Program-made: the position numbers and the translations under genes
Assembly (NCBI RefSeq): GCF_052857255.1
Contig: NC_135500.1
Span: 46,931,772 to 46,995,771 of the forward strand
Direction: 5' to 3'
Length of the DNA: 64,000 bases
Source: Amblyomma americanum
Lineage: Eukaryota > Arthropoda > Arachnida > Ixodida > Ixodidae
The notes under the pieces: model-generated
What the model was told of the DNA's origin: nothing
Database searches by the model: none
The model's input: the letters and a program-made list of their open reading frames with translations, nothing else
Part shown: in pieces, positions 13,108-23,535 of the stretch
Numbering within the stretch: the first letter of the stretch is position 1
Layout of the letters: each line of letters begins with the position of its first letter

Positions 13108-13122
13108 ATGGCCCCGGGGAGA
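13108..13122 (-). other. Polypurine tract of gypsy A
   Basis: On the minus strand CTCCCCGGGGCCAT abuts the LTR. It is the usual plus-strand primer site and closely resembles the tract in gypsy C. Confidence 0.5.
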
Positions 13123-13142
13123 AAAGGAGCCATCCTGGCGAC

Positions 13143-14415
13143 TCAGGGTGCCGACAACACGACCGGGTCATAGTATGGCCTGAGCCGTTGGACATGTACA
13201 GTCTCGTGACCACGTCGGCGAAGATCGGAAGATGGTGTGAGGGGCTCAATAAGGTAGTCACAGAGGATGTGCGCTCCAGGACGCGCTAGGGGCCATGGTA
13301 TCTCGAAAGAAGTTTCTTTGAGAGGCCGGGAGCAGTGGAAGGGATCCACAGCCAGACAAGTGAACCAGGTGAGAAATCCGGATCAAGTTGACCGTCGTCA
13401 TGGCGGTGTTTCTGTCGCCCTTGAGTGTCTGCCGTGAGCGACCGTGCTATCTGGCGGCAGTCTTCGGCGTGCTGGGCAGCTTCAGAAATAATTGTACACT
13501 CAGATGAGGCAGGGCGGTATGGGAGAACTGTGTCGATGGGAGCGGATGGCCGTAGAGCAGAAAAAATGGGGAGAAACCGGTGGTGGACTGAGTAGCAGTG
13601 TTGTAGGCGTACGTAATATAGGGTAGAACGAGGTCCCAGTTCGTGTGGTTGGCAGCAACGTACATCGCCAGCTTGTCGCTCAGAGTACGATTAAATCGTT
13701 CAGTTAGACCGTTTGTTTGCGGATGGTAGGCTGTACGAGTCCGATGAATGATATTGCACTCGGCGAGTAGAGTTTTAACGACATCAGACAAGAATACGCG
13801 TCCTCTGTCACTGAGGAGTTCACGAGGAGCACCGTGGCGAAGTATAAAGCGCTGCAAATGGAAGGACGCCACTTCACGAGCTGTAGCAGCTGGGAGCGCG
13901 GCGGTTTATGCATACCGGGTCAGGTGATCAATGGCAATAATGACCCAGCGGTTGCCAGCAGCGGTGTATGGCAGAGGGCCGTATATATCGATGCCAACAC
14001 GCTCGAAGGTGCGAGGAGGACACTGCAGTGGCTGCAACTGGCCAGCAGAGTGATGAGGCAGTTGCTTACGGCGTTGGCAGGACGGGAAGGAGTGGACGTA
14101 CTTGAGGATGAAATTATACATCCCCCTCCAGTAGTACCGGAGACGGATGCGATTGTACGTCCTGAAGACTCCAGCGTAGCCGCATTGCGGGTCAGTGTGG
14201 AAACAGGTGCAGATTTGGGACCGGAGATGTCGGGGGATGACGAGAAGCCATTTCCGTCCATCAGAGTTATTGTTGCGCCGATAGAGTAGATCATCGCGAA
14301 TTGTAAAATGTGAAGCTTGGTGACGAAGGGCGCGCGATGCTGGAGGCTTAGATGGGTCGGAGACAAAGTCAAGGAGAGAGGCAATCCATTCATCTTTACG
14401 CTGCTCAGAAGGCAT
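13143..14415 (-). pseudogene. Integrase of gypsy A
   Basis: An integrase joins retrotransposon cDNA to host DNA. The N-terminal zinc region is degenerate: the first cysteine of the CxxC pair has become F (FPSC). Core residues are visible as D in [10 protein letters not shown] in LLSDRG and E in GLTERFNRTL. The tail ends VHVQRLRPYYDP. A TAA at 13906-13908 splits the core, and a frameshift between 13350 and 13447 separates the tail. Confidence 0.85.
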
Positions 14416-14784
14416 GTCGCAGGTGGTGAGCGAAGGCGCGGAGGATTCGAGGGCGGAGAGGCTGGCAAGCTCGGCCGGTATCGGGGAGCGGGACAGGGCA
14501 TCAGCGTCCTGATGCTTGCGGCCCGACCGATATAAAACACGTATGTTATACTCTTGGAGGCGGAGAGCCCATCGATCCAGACGACCGGAGAGATCTTTGA
14601 GCGAAGAAAGCCAACATAGGGCATGGTGGTCGGTGACCTCGTCAAACGGACGGCCATAGAGATAAGGTAGAAACTATTCAAGGGCCCAGACAATTGCCAA
14701 GCACTCTTTTTCCGTCACGGAGTAGTTGGATCCAGATTTCGTGAGGGTGCGGCTGGTGTAAGCAACCACATATTCCTCAAATCA
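14416..14784 (-). pseudogene. RNase H and connection of gypsy A
   Basis: In frame with RT upstream and integrase downstream. It shows [27 protein letters not shown] and [12 protein letters not shown], the RNase H/connection region that degrades template RNA. In-frame stops are TGA at 14782-14784 and TAG at 14674-14676. Confidence 0.8.
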
Positions 14785-16005
14785 AGACTTGCGTTGCGCG
14801 AGCACAGCCCCGAGGCCAATGCCACTGGCGTCCGTGTGTGCTTCAGTTGGGGCTTGCGGGTCGAAGTGACGCAAGATGGGTGGTGCCGTGAGGAGACTGC
14901 GCAAAGTGTTGTAAGCGTCGTCGCAGGCAGGCGACCAATTCGAAAAATCCACATTGCTGCCGAGAAGCTGAGTTAAAGGGGCAGCAATGGCCGCAAAGTT
15001 GCGAATAAAACGCCGAAAATAGGAGCAGAAGCCTAGGAAGCTGCGCAGTTCCTTAATGCAAGTAAGTTTTAGAAACGCAGTCCCAGCACGAAGTTTGGCG
15101 GTGTCGGGGCGGACGCCCTCTTTTGACACAACGTGGCTTAAAATTGTCAGCTCACGAGCAGCAAACCGACACTTCTTTAGGTTCAGTTGAAGGCCGGCGT
15201 CCGTAAGGCATGTTAAGACGTGCTTCAGCCGGGATAGATGAGTGGCAAAATTGGGCGAAAATATCACGATGTCGTCGAGATAACACAGGCATGACTTCCA
15301 TTTTAGGCCACGCAGAATGCTGTCCATCATGCGTTCAAAAGTAGCCGGAGCATTACACAGGCCAAAAGGCGTGACGTTAAATTCATACAGGCCATCAGGG
15401 GTCACAAATGCGGTTTTAGGGCGGTCGTCGGCTGCCATGGGGACCTGCCAGTACCCAGAGCGTAAGTCGAAAGAAGAGAAGAGTTCCGCTCCTTGAAGGC
15501 AGTCCAGAGCATCATCAATGCTCGGAAGAGGGTAAACATCCTTTCGTCTGACCTTTTTCAGGCGGTGGTAATCAACGCAGAAACGAATAGAGCCATCTTT
15601 CTTTTTCACGAGGACCACGGGCAAAGCCCAGGGACTGTGTGAGGCCTGGATCACGCCGCTCTGAAGCATGGTGTCAACTTGGTCTTGAAAAACTTGGCGC
15701 TCACTGGCTGAGACACGATATGGGCGCTGACGCATAGGGGCGTCGTCACCGTTGTCGATACGGTGGGCGACAGTCGACGTGCGGGTCAAAGCGGGTTGGT
15801 GTGAATCGAAGGAGGAACGAAACTGATGAAGCAGAGCGAGAAGTTGAATTCGTTGAGGTGCGGGAAGAGTGGCGTCGATGGAGGGAAGGAAAACGTCTGG
15901 AGACGAAGTGCCGGGTGCAGGAACCGGCGGGCTGAGGGCATCGACGTCAAGAGACGGGGAATGGTCGTTTTCATCGCGGTAGAGAATGGAGTCAATGATT
16001 TGCAC
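14785..16005 (-). pseudogene. Reverse transcriptase of gypsy A
   Basis: About 400 uninterrupted residues. Visible blocks are [44 protein letters not shown], the catalytic CYLDDIVIF, and [15 protein letters not shown] in the thumb. The RNase H start ([15 protein letters not shown]) lies at its C end before the TGA. RT activity might survive in this segment, but protease upstream is out of frame and the element is truncated. Confidence 0.85.
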
Positions 16006-16060
16006 GGTACCAAGGCACTCACCGCGACGTACAGCGGAAGCATATATGTAAACGGATTTG

Positions 16061-16640
16061 TCACGAACAACGCGCTAAGGCCAGCTGGCATAGTGAGGAC
16101 GGCGTAAGGTATGGACAGGTACTTGCGGCACAGAAAGAGGGGCGATGGTGTAAAAAGTACGTTGCTGTCGCGAACAAGGTGCAAGTGAGGGGCACAAGAA
16201 CAGAAGAACAGGCAGGCAGTTCAGTGTCTCCGGCAACGACGGCTTTGGCAGGAGCAGCAGAAGGGGCATCGGGCGGCGAGGAACCGCAGAGCGCAAAGAA
16301 CTCAAGTTCAGCACGAGCACAAATGATGACTGCGTTATGGCGCGACAGGAAGTCCCAACCCAAGATGATCCCATGAGAACACGTTAGTAAAATGACGAAT
16401 TGAATCGCGTAGAGGATTTCCTGAATAAAGACGCGAGCCGCACTCGCCGCTAACGGCGCAATAGCCTGCGCGCTTTCGGTGCGCAGCGAGAATCCAGAAA
16501 GTGGGGTCGTCACTTTTCTCAAGGAGCGGCAAAAGGAAGCGGCCATGGCAGAAACAGCAGCACCGGTGTCGACAAGCGCCGGAACAGAGACACCCTCTAC
16601 GGAAACGGCGATCAGATTGGCGGGACATAACTGAGGCCTT
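16061..16640 (-). pseudogene. Aspartic protease of gypsy A
   Basis: The active-site motif ALVDTGAAVSA is near 16570, and GIILGWDFLSRHNA follows as the C-terminal half. The enzyme would cut Gag-Pol. It is in a different frame from RT, so at least one indel lies between about 16005 and 16061. Confidence 0.75.
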
Positions 16641-16670
16641 GGACATTTCGCTGGTGGCGCAGTTCTCGCC

Positions 16671-17316
16671 TCAGGAACTGCGGCGTCTAGTTTTCCTCTT
16701 GCGAAAGATTCGGGTGCCGACGCATGGGAGAAAGGGAGCGGCGACGAGGAAAAGGTGAGCGCCGGGTGGAAAAGGTGGTGCGATCAGGTGAAAGCGGGCG
16801 ACTCTGTGGCGGCTGGGCTGGCGGTGAGTAGTCACTGGGAGGAGGCCAGTAACCGGCAACTGCGGAGACTGGCGCACGACGACGCCAAAGCCAGGCGACA
16901 TGACCAGGCAGTCCGCAAGAGTAACAAATAGGCCGATCGTCACTAATACGTCAGGGATTGCCGAATTGTCGAAGCGGTCGCAAAAAAGGCGTCGGAGCGT
17001 GAGGAACTGGAGGCACAGACGCTTGAGGTGGAGCGTAGGTTGGGCGGTAGTTAGGCGGCCGCGGCCGTGCGACGGCGGCAGCGTAGGTCAGGGGTGCAGC
17101 GACAGGTGCGGGCGGCTGTGCTGGTGCGGGCAGAGGGACCGGTGGAAGGACCTTAGCCACTTGTTCGCTGATGGCAGTGCGAAGGTCGGGCGCCAGGAAT
17201 GGAGATTGCACGGAGGGGGGTGGCAGAAGCGACAGCTGACGAGCAACTTCCTCACGCGCAAAATCTGATGTGCGCCAACAGTTGCGAGTGGTCGGGTGCA
17301 GCCGACAGGCCGGCAA
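16671..17316 (-). pseudogene. Gag C-terminal proline-rich and zinc-knuckle region of gypsy A
   Basis: A proline/alanine-rich stretch (PPVPLPAPAQPPAPVAAP) is followed by a nucleocapsid-like knuckle, CYSCGLPGH. Its last cysteine appears to be replaced by W. It would bind element RNA. A stop and a frame change separate it from the Gag core. Confidence 0.65.
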
Positions 17317-17796
17317 GCGACTCGACAGGCGCTACTGTGTGCTGGCGAGTGATGAGCCTCTGCTTGCGCAGCTCGTCGTAGCTCTGGCAGAGACTGACGA
17401 CTTCGGCAACGGTGCGGAGATCTCGCGACAGCAGCATCTGAAAGGCGTCATCCTCGATGCGTTTCAGAATATGCTTGATCTTGTCCGCCTCGGACATCTG
17501 GGCGTTGACGCGCGAGCACAGGTTGACCACGTCTTCAATGTAGCTGGTGGACGTCTCACCCGACTGCTGAGAGCGCTCGCGCAAGCGGTGTTCGGCGCGT
17601 AGCTTGCGCACAGCAGGACGTCTGAACACTTCGGTGAGGTTTGTCTTAAAAGCAGTCCACGTGGAGAAGTCTGCTTCGTGGTTTCGAAACCACAGTTTGG
17701 CAACGCCAGTCAAATAAAAGATGACATTGTTCAACTTGGTGGTATCGTCCCACTTGTTATACGTGCTCACCCGCTCGTATGATGAGCCAGTCTTCA
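17252..17796 (-). pseudogene. Gag core of gypsy A, N-terminally truncated
   Basis: Contains YNKWDDTTKLNNVIFYLT and AKLWFRNHEADFSTWTAF, the capsid-like retrotransposon gag domain, then YIEDVVNLC. It aligns with gypsy C Gag, which starts 60-odd residues earlier, so the N-terminus is lost at the 17796 junction. Confidence 0.8.
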
Positions 17797-18302
17797 GTAT
17801 TATTGTATTGTATATTGTATTATTTATTGTATTACATTATACTATTGCATATTTATAGAGTAACGTGTATAACGATTACTGCAGTCTGATGCTTGAATTT
17901 TAATAAAGAATGTTTTGGATAAAACCATGCGTCTCCTCACGGGATTAAACTTAGTGATGCGAACAAAGCCTAGCTTCATAAGGATCGACATCTGAGCTCT
18001 GTTGTCCTTTCTGCGTTCTTGTTTGTCTTGAGTGCACTAAACTTTCTCTTAATGCCTAGCTCTTGCTGAAAATAGAATGCAGATTAATCACAAAGTGAAC
18101 ATATGTGTTGGTTTTCACAACAGCACGCGTTTCAAGCAAGTATTGTTGTTTTCCTTATAATAATTAAAATAATAATAATCCCGTTGATCGCACTTCGTTC
18201 TTTTTAATTTGGTGGAATTAAAATGAAATATGGCATATTTCCAGTAGCGTAGCAGGCAACAGGGGAGAGGGGGGAGGGGGTCGTATAGGCCTGCATGCGC
18301 AT
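17797..18302. other. AT-rich filler
   Basis: TATTGTAT-type low-complexity sequence, then AT-rich DNA with AATAAT runs near 18160. No gene. The last 60 bases, which include AGTAGCGTAGC, may belong to the hAT relic that ends at 18338. Confidence 0.4.
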
Positions 18303-18338
18303 TAGCCCAGGGCCCCCATGTTTCTTAATCCGGCCCTG
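18303..18338 (-). mobile_element. Terminal inverted repeat of a hAT-like relic
   Basis: On the minus strand this begins CAGGGCCGGATTAAG, a classic end of hAT elements, followed by GGGGGCCC. The opposite end was not found. A relic or non-autonomous copy is likely. Confidence 0.45.
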
Positions 18339-20030
18339 CGGACGAAACCAACATTGAGGTCATGTCTCCTACAGAGTACGGTTGAAGCGCTCACTTAGGT
18401 CGCTTGTCTGCGTATGGTAGCAGGGGCGGTGCACTGTGTAATCCGACATTGACGAAGGAGCGCTTCAACTTCCGACAAGAGCACTTGCCCTCCGTCACTC
18501 AAAAGTTCTCGTGGCACGCCGTGGCGTGAGACGAGGTGATGCAGTATGAGATGTCACGCCAACGGCCGAGGCGGACGACGGTGAAAAGGCTTCGGCACAA
18601 CGGGTCAGGTGGTCGGCAGCCACAATTATCCAGCGACTGCCAGAGGCGGGGTAGGGGAGGGGCTCATGCAGGCCGATGGCGACAAGATCAAAAGGCATAG
18701 CCGAGCAGGGGATCGGCCGCAAAGATGAAGAAGAATGGCGCCGAGAGCGGCGCTGGCAGCCAGGAAAGAAAGCGCACTTACTTCTGTAGTAAGGTGTGCT
18801 ACATGCCACACCAGCAGAGCCGGAGACAAAGCCTTTCGGAGGTTTAAAATCACCAGGATTGGCGAATTTAGTTCTAGTATAGTAAAAGCACTGAGTTCAG
18901 ATCGTAAGGTGCATGGATAAACAAGTAACGGTTTTCGCTCGTCGGAAAAGTGCTTGCGGTGGTACAGAATATAGTCCCCGAATGACAAAATGCGATGCTT
19001 CGCGACGGAGAGTGCGAAATGCTGGATGGCTCGAAGGTTGACGCAGAAAAGCCATGATGGATGTTATCTATGAATATTTGCGGTGTTCGGAGATTATGTC
19101 GCTAAGGGAAAGATTAGAGCGTATGGCGCCGGATTTAGAACGAGTCGAAGAAGGGGCTGCAGACGGCAAGGGAGAGCTTTACGAAGTGTCGCAGTCGGCA
19201 TCTTTACTTCCGAACCTGTAGATAATGAAGATGTCAAAGTCTTGGAGGCGAAGAGCCCATCGAGAAAAGCGGCAAGAAGGATCCTTGAGAGAAGATAGCC
19301 AACACAGCACGTGATGGCCTGTCCATCACAACATTGAATGGCTGACCGTATACCAGTCGGGGCTGAATTTATGAAGTGGCGAGGCGATGGTCAGACACTC
19401 TTTTCCAGCAAAAGCTCTACTTCACGACGGAAGCTGCAAACGCCCGCTGAAGCCACACCTTCAATAGACCTGCTAAGCCTAAATAAATAAAATAAATATT
19501 GTCGCAACTAGGTTTTGAACCAGCGGCCGCGCGAACAAATCACCTTCGCTGTGCTGTACAGGAGAGAACTATGCTATACCAGCCGCCGATCAAGACTGCA
19601 ACACACTCTCGCGCTGTGCATTGCACGTCGTCGTCTTCATCAACCAATACTACTATCGAACTAATACCGTCGCCGAAAGTGCCGACGACCCAGCAGAGCC
19701 AACTAGGCTAAACACGTTTTCGCACGTCTACTCGGTTTAACTACGTTAAAACTCAACCACTTTTTTTCTGTTACAGTGCATATAGTTGGTCTCGGTCTCT
19801 CTGACAGCTCTGCTGGCATACGCCACATCGTATTCGTCATATCCGGCTCTACGTTGAGCGAGCACAGTACCGAGTCCTGCACCACTGGCATCAGTGCGCA
19901 CCTCGCTAGGAGCGCTGGGGTAGAAATGACGCAGTACTGGCGGAGAGGTGAGAAGTTCGCGAAATCGTCTCCACTTCCTGTCGCATATGGGTGACCAGCC
20001 GATCCTCTCGGTCGTGGTGCTGAAAAGATT
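18339..20030 (-). pseudogene. Ty3/gypsy remnant E (RT/RNase H/integrase fragments)
   Basis: Minus-strand pieces run in order from the right. 19790-20020 encodes the RNase H start (resembling VLRHF...DASGAGLGTVLAQ). 19200-19420 encodes the connection region ([14 protein letters not shown]). 18365-18990 encodes the integrase N-terminal half (FGDYILYHRK, LVYPCTLRSEL). The reading frame is shattered and no LTR is visible. A foreign piece interrupts it at about 19480-19745. Confidence 0.7.
19480..19745 (-). mobile_element. Insertion in gypsy remnant E, possibly tRNA-like
   Basis: It separates two consecutive RNase H pieces. It includes a TAAATAAAATAAATA tail at about 19481-19497, then GGTTTTGAACCAGC, which resembles a B-box. 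Possibly a SINE in minus orientation. No A-box or clear duplication seen. Confidence 0.3.
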
Positions 20031-20086
20031 ATTATTTCATTAATTTATTTATTCCAATACCCTAGGAACTCGCTGGGGCATCACAT

Positions 20087-20106
20087 GGGGGGGGGGGGGG
20101 GGGGGG
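20087..20106. repeat. Poly-G run (20 nt)
   Basis: Twenty consecutive G. It lies between the gypsy remnant and the next LINE fragment. Confidence 0.9.
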
Positions 20107-20134
20107 AGATGAGGGAGTACACATGGATACACAG

Positions 20135-20727
20135 ATTGTAACGGGAAGTTGATGCTAGACTTCTCTGAGCGACACAACCTAGTTATTGTAAACAGAGAAA
20201 CTAAGTGTGAGAGACAAATCACATGGGAATCCCGTAACAGGCAAATGACCACTGACTACTGCTTAATGTCGCGGGGGATGTATAGCAAGCTCGCAATAAC
20301 GGAAATAGACGAAGAGGGGAAGTACAGCCTCGGAAGGGACCATAAGCGTATTAGTCTACAGTTGAGAGCCCTGCTCAAGAGAGAAATTAAGGGAAGTAAA
20401 AAAGAATACGCAAAATTAAGTTACTAACAAATAGCTCTAATAGCGGCCGGCATAGAGGAAGCAATAGAGGAACATCCCATGGAAACGGAGGATTATAATC
20501 AGTTAAAACTACACATTAGTACAAAAATAAAAGAAATAAAAGGAGTAAACCGCTGGAGAGGAAAGAGGAAGCCACGAAGAACAACGACGCTTGGCATCAC
20601 GGGAACACAGAGAAGCAAAAAGGGCGCAGTTATCTGAAGAGGAAATAGGCCAAAAATGAGAATCTTATCGACAAAAGAAACAGAAAGCGCAGGTCCTCGT
20701 CTAGGCTAAAATAGCGTCCAGCATGAT
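20135..20727 (+). pseudogene. LINE endonuclease (EEP) C-terminal fragment
   Basis: The translation has MLDFSERHNLVIVN, ITWESRNRQMTTDYCLMS and LGRDHKRI. These correspond to the last strands and the SDH motif of an apurinic-like LINE endonuclease, with S changed to R. A charged linker follows. The fragment is disrupted after about 20427 and joins RT from what seems to be a different LINE near 20730. Confidence 0.7.
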
Positions 20728-20734
20728 ATACTCC

Positions 20735-22026
20735 TAAAAAAACTTCCGTATCATGGTATCAGGGGTACCGCTTTGACCCTTCTTAGGAGTTATTTAACAT
20801 CCCGCGCGCAGAATACTGTGATCAATGGTGCACGCTCCCAGACAGTGTGTCATACGGAGTACTACAAGGGTCCATCCTAGACCAGTGTTATTTCTTCTGT
20901 ATATCAATGATATGCATATCAATGAGCATCCGCCTCGCATGCGGGAGGTGCGGGGTTCGATCCACAGTGCCGCCGGGTACCCACCGGTGATACAATGGGT
21001 ACAAGCTTTCCTCTGGCCTGGTGCTCGGCTAGTAAAGGGTGAAATGCTTGGAAAAGGGTCTTTGACCCCACCTTAAGTATTCGAAAAATACCTTGTGCCA
21101 TGGCACTCTTTGGCCATAGATGCCCTTTCGCCATAAATATCCATCATCATCACCATCGTCGTCATCATCATCATCATCAATGATATTGTTAATATACCGG
21201 GCGCTTCAAGCATAGTGCTATATGCTGACGACACGAATGTGTTGTTCTCTGGAATTGATTTAGAGGCATTATCCAGGGAGGCGAACAATTGGATGTTGAG
21301 CTTAACGTCAGGGCTGGGATGTAACCCCCTCGCACTGAACATAAACAAGACTAAATATATACTATTCCGCTCTAAAGGGACTACAATTCATACATTTCCA
21401 TCTTTAAAGTTTAAAGGTATGGACATAAATCAGTCTTCGACTACCAGATTCCCAGGTATTACTTTCCAGGAAAATCTCTTCTGGAATGCGCATATTGACG
21501 CACCTAAAATTGATCTCTCTGGCACTCTAGAAATCTTAGAGTAAGGTGTTATCTTCCAGTCAGTATCAAACGACAGATATACTATTCTCTTATCCACTCA
21601 CGGCTTTGTTATTGCTCACTCGTGTGGCAAAAGACAATTAAAACAAATTTAGACTCCCTACTATCAATTTAAAAAACAGCAATACGAGCTATCCCTAACT
21701 TAGAGCTGACGGATAGTTGCGGGCCTTACTTCAAATCGTACGTGATTCTCGAAATACGTAGGCTCTACAAATACAAATTAACGCTTGAAGTTTATCATCA
21801 ATACCGGTCCGATGAAAAGGTTTTTGAATCAAAACATCACGAAAAAAGCAGTTCATACGACTTAAGGAAGAATAATAAAATCAAGCCCCGAACGATAACG
21901 AACTACCGGTACCAAAGATTAAGCTATCGGATACTAGATCTGATAAACCACTGTCCAATGATTACAGATGTATTAACAAATGCTGGTTCTCTAAACCAAG
22001 TTAAGAAAATACTGAAGAAATACTGA
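20735..22026 (+). pseudogene. LINE reverse transcriptase (Jockey/CR1-like) with SINE inside
   Basis: The RT reads through GIRGTALTLLRSYL and an SYGVLQGSI-like block to YINDM, where a SINE interrupts it. It resumes at YINDIVN, and the catalytic LYADDTNVLFSG and INKTKYILF follow. Later text has stops and frame changes (NLELTDSCGPYF, then a conserved C-terminal block to 22026). Removing the SINE restores the YINDI motif. Confidence 0.8.
20914..21175 (+). mobile_element. tRNA-Ala-like SINE
   Basis: Flanked by an exact 11-bp duplication, ATCAATGATAT (20903-20913 and 21176-21186). Near the 5' end CCGC-CTCGCAT-GCGG forms an anticodon arm (CGC), and GGGGTTCGATCC follows as a B-box. The A-box half is missing, so the copy is 5'-truncated. 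A non-tRNA body and a (CAT/CGT)n tail end it. It is non-autonomous and uses LINE machinery. Confidence 0.8.
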
Positions 22027-22029
22027 AGA

Positions 22030-22829
22030 ATGCATAACATAACTTTGAAGGCTAGTCGACGGTTAAATTTCCTCAGACGAAACTTTAATCGGGCACCAAC
22101 TAACCTAAAGGAAACATTATTTCTGCCAAATGTACGTCCCATTCTTGAGTACGCTTGCAGTACTTGGGATCCGTCAACCCAGTGCAATGTTGCAAAAATT
22201 GAACGCGTGCAGGCACGTTCTGCTCGTTTTGTGTCAGGTAATTATGACTTTTCGAAAAAATCTCGCGATCTTTCCAAAAACCTGGGGTGGCCGCTGCTTG
22301 AAACCAGAAGAAAATACCTGCACTTGTCGCTATTTTATAATGTCTTTTACTCTAGAACAGGCATCGACAAAGATAGATATCTAAAGAAACCAACATATGT
22401 ATCTGCACGAACGGAACATTCCCGAAAAGTGCGTGAATATGCTTGCCGGATAAACTTATTTAAGAACAGCTTCTTCCCTAAGACAATACATGAGTGGAAT
22501 GGTTTGCCTGGAGAAATTGTTTCCGGGACCCCTTTGTCTTTTAACCAGGATCTGAAAAATATTCTTTTTTAATGGGTTATAGCATTGCTTTTAACTTCTC
22601 ATGCCTGTTTTTCCACTTACCACGACACAGTGTGATTAAGTGACGCAAATATCAAGACAACTACGTGCATACGTGTCGTTTTATTTTTCACTGCTTGTTT
22701 CCTGCCTTTCAAATTGCAGCTGAATTTGTATTATAGATCATCTGTGCACTCATACTGCTTTTTCTTTTTCCCTCTGCAGTAATGCCCGCAAGGGCGCTTT
22801 AGGTATGTAAATAAATAAATAAATACGTT
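22030..22829 (+). pseudogene. LINE RT C-terminal end with 3' UTR
   Basis: 180 clean residues: ASRRLNFLRRNFN, VRPILEYACSTWDPST, RVQARSARFVSGNYDFS and KKPTYVSARTEHSRKVREYAC. They match the C-terminal part of a CR1/Jockey-like RT. A stop at about 22570 is followed by a 3' UTR ending GGCGCTTTAGGTATG and (TAAA)n at about 22806-22826. This is a second, less decayed LINE copy than the one to its left. Confidence 0.75.
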
Positions 22830-23257
22830 TCTGAAGGAAGAGTAGCGCTCTAAATCCTTTTTTAACACTTTTTTTCATGTTGACAGTTTCAGTCATGCGT
22901 ATGTATTTTGGGTGTTTTACGTTTATGTGTTGTCTATATTGGATTTTTTTTCAACCATGCATTGTTGATAGAAATGCGTTGATGGTAGAAAATGGTAGAC
23001 GGCCGTGTCACCTTATCTATGATACATCAAGTATATCTTTACAGAGCTTCTTGCTTTGCCGTCCGCCCTTCGAAGTGTATTCCTTTTTTTTCATTTGTTG
23101 ATTGTGCGTATTCCCTCGTGGCTGATTGTCAATCGCAAGTTTTCTTTCCTTGCCGCTGTTAAACGCAACTTGGAAATTGTTCAAGAACAATGTATCCACT
23201 CCTGCTTTGACTGCCAAGAGGCAGTTGGTAGTATTTGATAAATAAAAAATAAATAAA
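22830..23257 (+). mobile_element. Probable LINE 3' end
   Basis: Ends with a small stem (CTGCC...GGCAG) and GATAAATAAAAAATAAATAAA, like the other LINE tails here. No recognisable protein remains. Confidence 0.4.
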
Positions 23258-23399
23258 TGTATAATTAACCTTGTTCGTATTTTGCGCCTGTAGAGACTTT
23301 TGATGTGTGAAAGAAAAAGCGGGTTTAGGTTTTCTTTTCCTTAGGGAATGCTCTGTAAAACATGTTTATTTTGTCTCACATCCGTTTCCAAACAGTGTC

Positions 23400-23535
23400 C
23401 CTTTGTTTTTCTTTATCTGTACAGGAGCTTCAACCGCTGCTTGCCACAGGGTGGCGTGACCGCGTCAGGCAGTTGCCTGCCTTTAGTCAGGTCTCCAAAG
23501 ACAATGATGTATTATTGTCTTGAATAAATTTAAAA
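23400..23535 (+). mobile_element. Possible retroposed 3' end
   Basis: AATAAA at about 23523 is followed within a few bases by a run of ten A. This suggests the tail of a LINE or processed transcript. The source is not recognisable. Confidence 0.3.

Larger units (their letters stand above)
12902..17796 (-). mobile_element. Ty3/gypsy retrotransposon A, 5'-truncated
   Basis: Minus-strand order from the right is gag, zinc-knuckle linker, protease, RT, RNase H, integrase, tail, polypurine tract and 3' LTR. The 5' LTR and the start of gag are missing: homology stops at about 17796, inside the EDWL motif, and AT-rich DNA follows. RT through integrase lie in one frame broken by three stops, and protease is in another frame. 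The domain order PR-RT-RH-IN is that of Ty3/gypsy. Confidence 0.9.

Noticed and set aside
13834..17602. Plus-strand open frames across gypsy A
   Set aside because: Shadows of the minus-strand pol and gag; no independent motifs. The same holds for plus-strand frames over gypsy B, C and D.
20914..20975. A functional tRNA-Ala gene
   Set aside because: The 5' half is absent and the copy has a target duplication and a long non-tRNA body, so it is a SINE.
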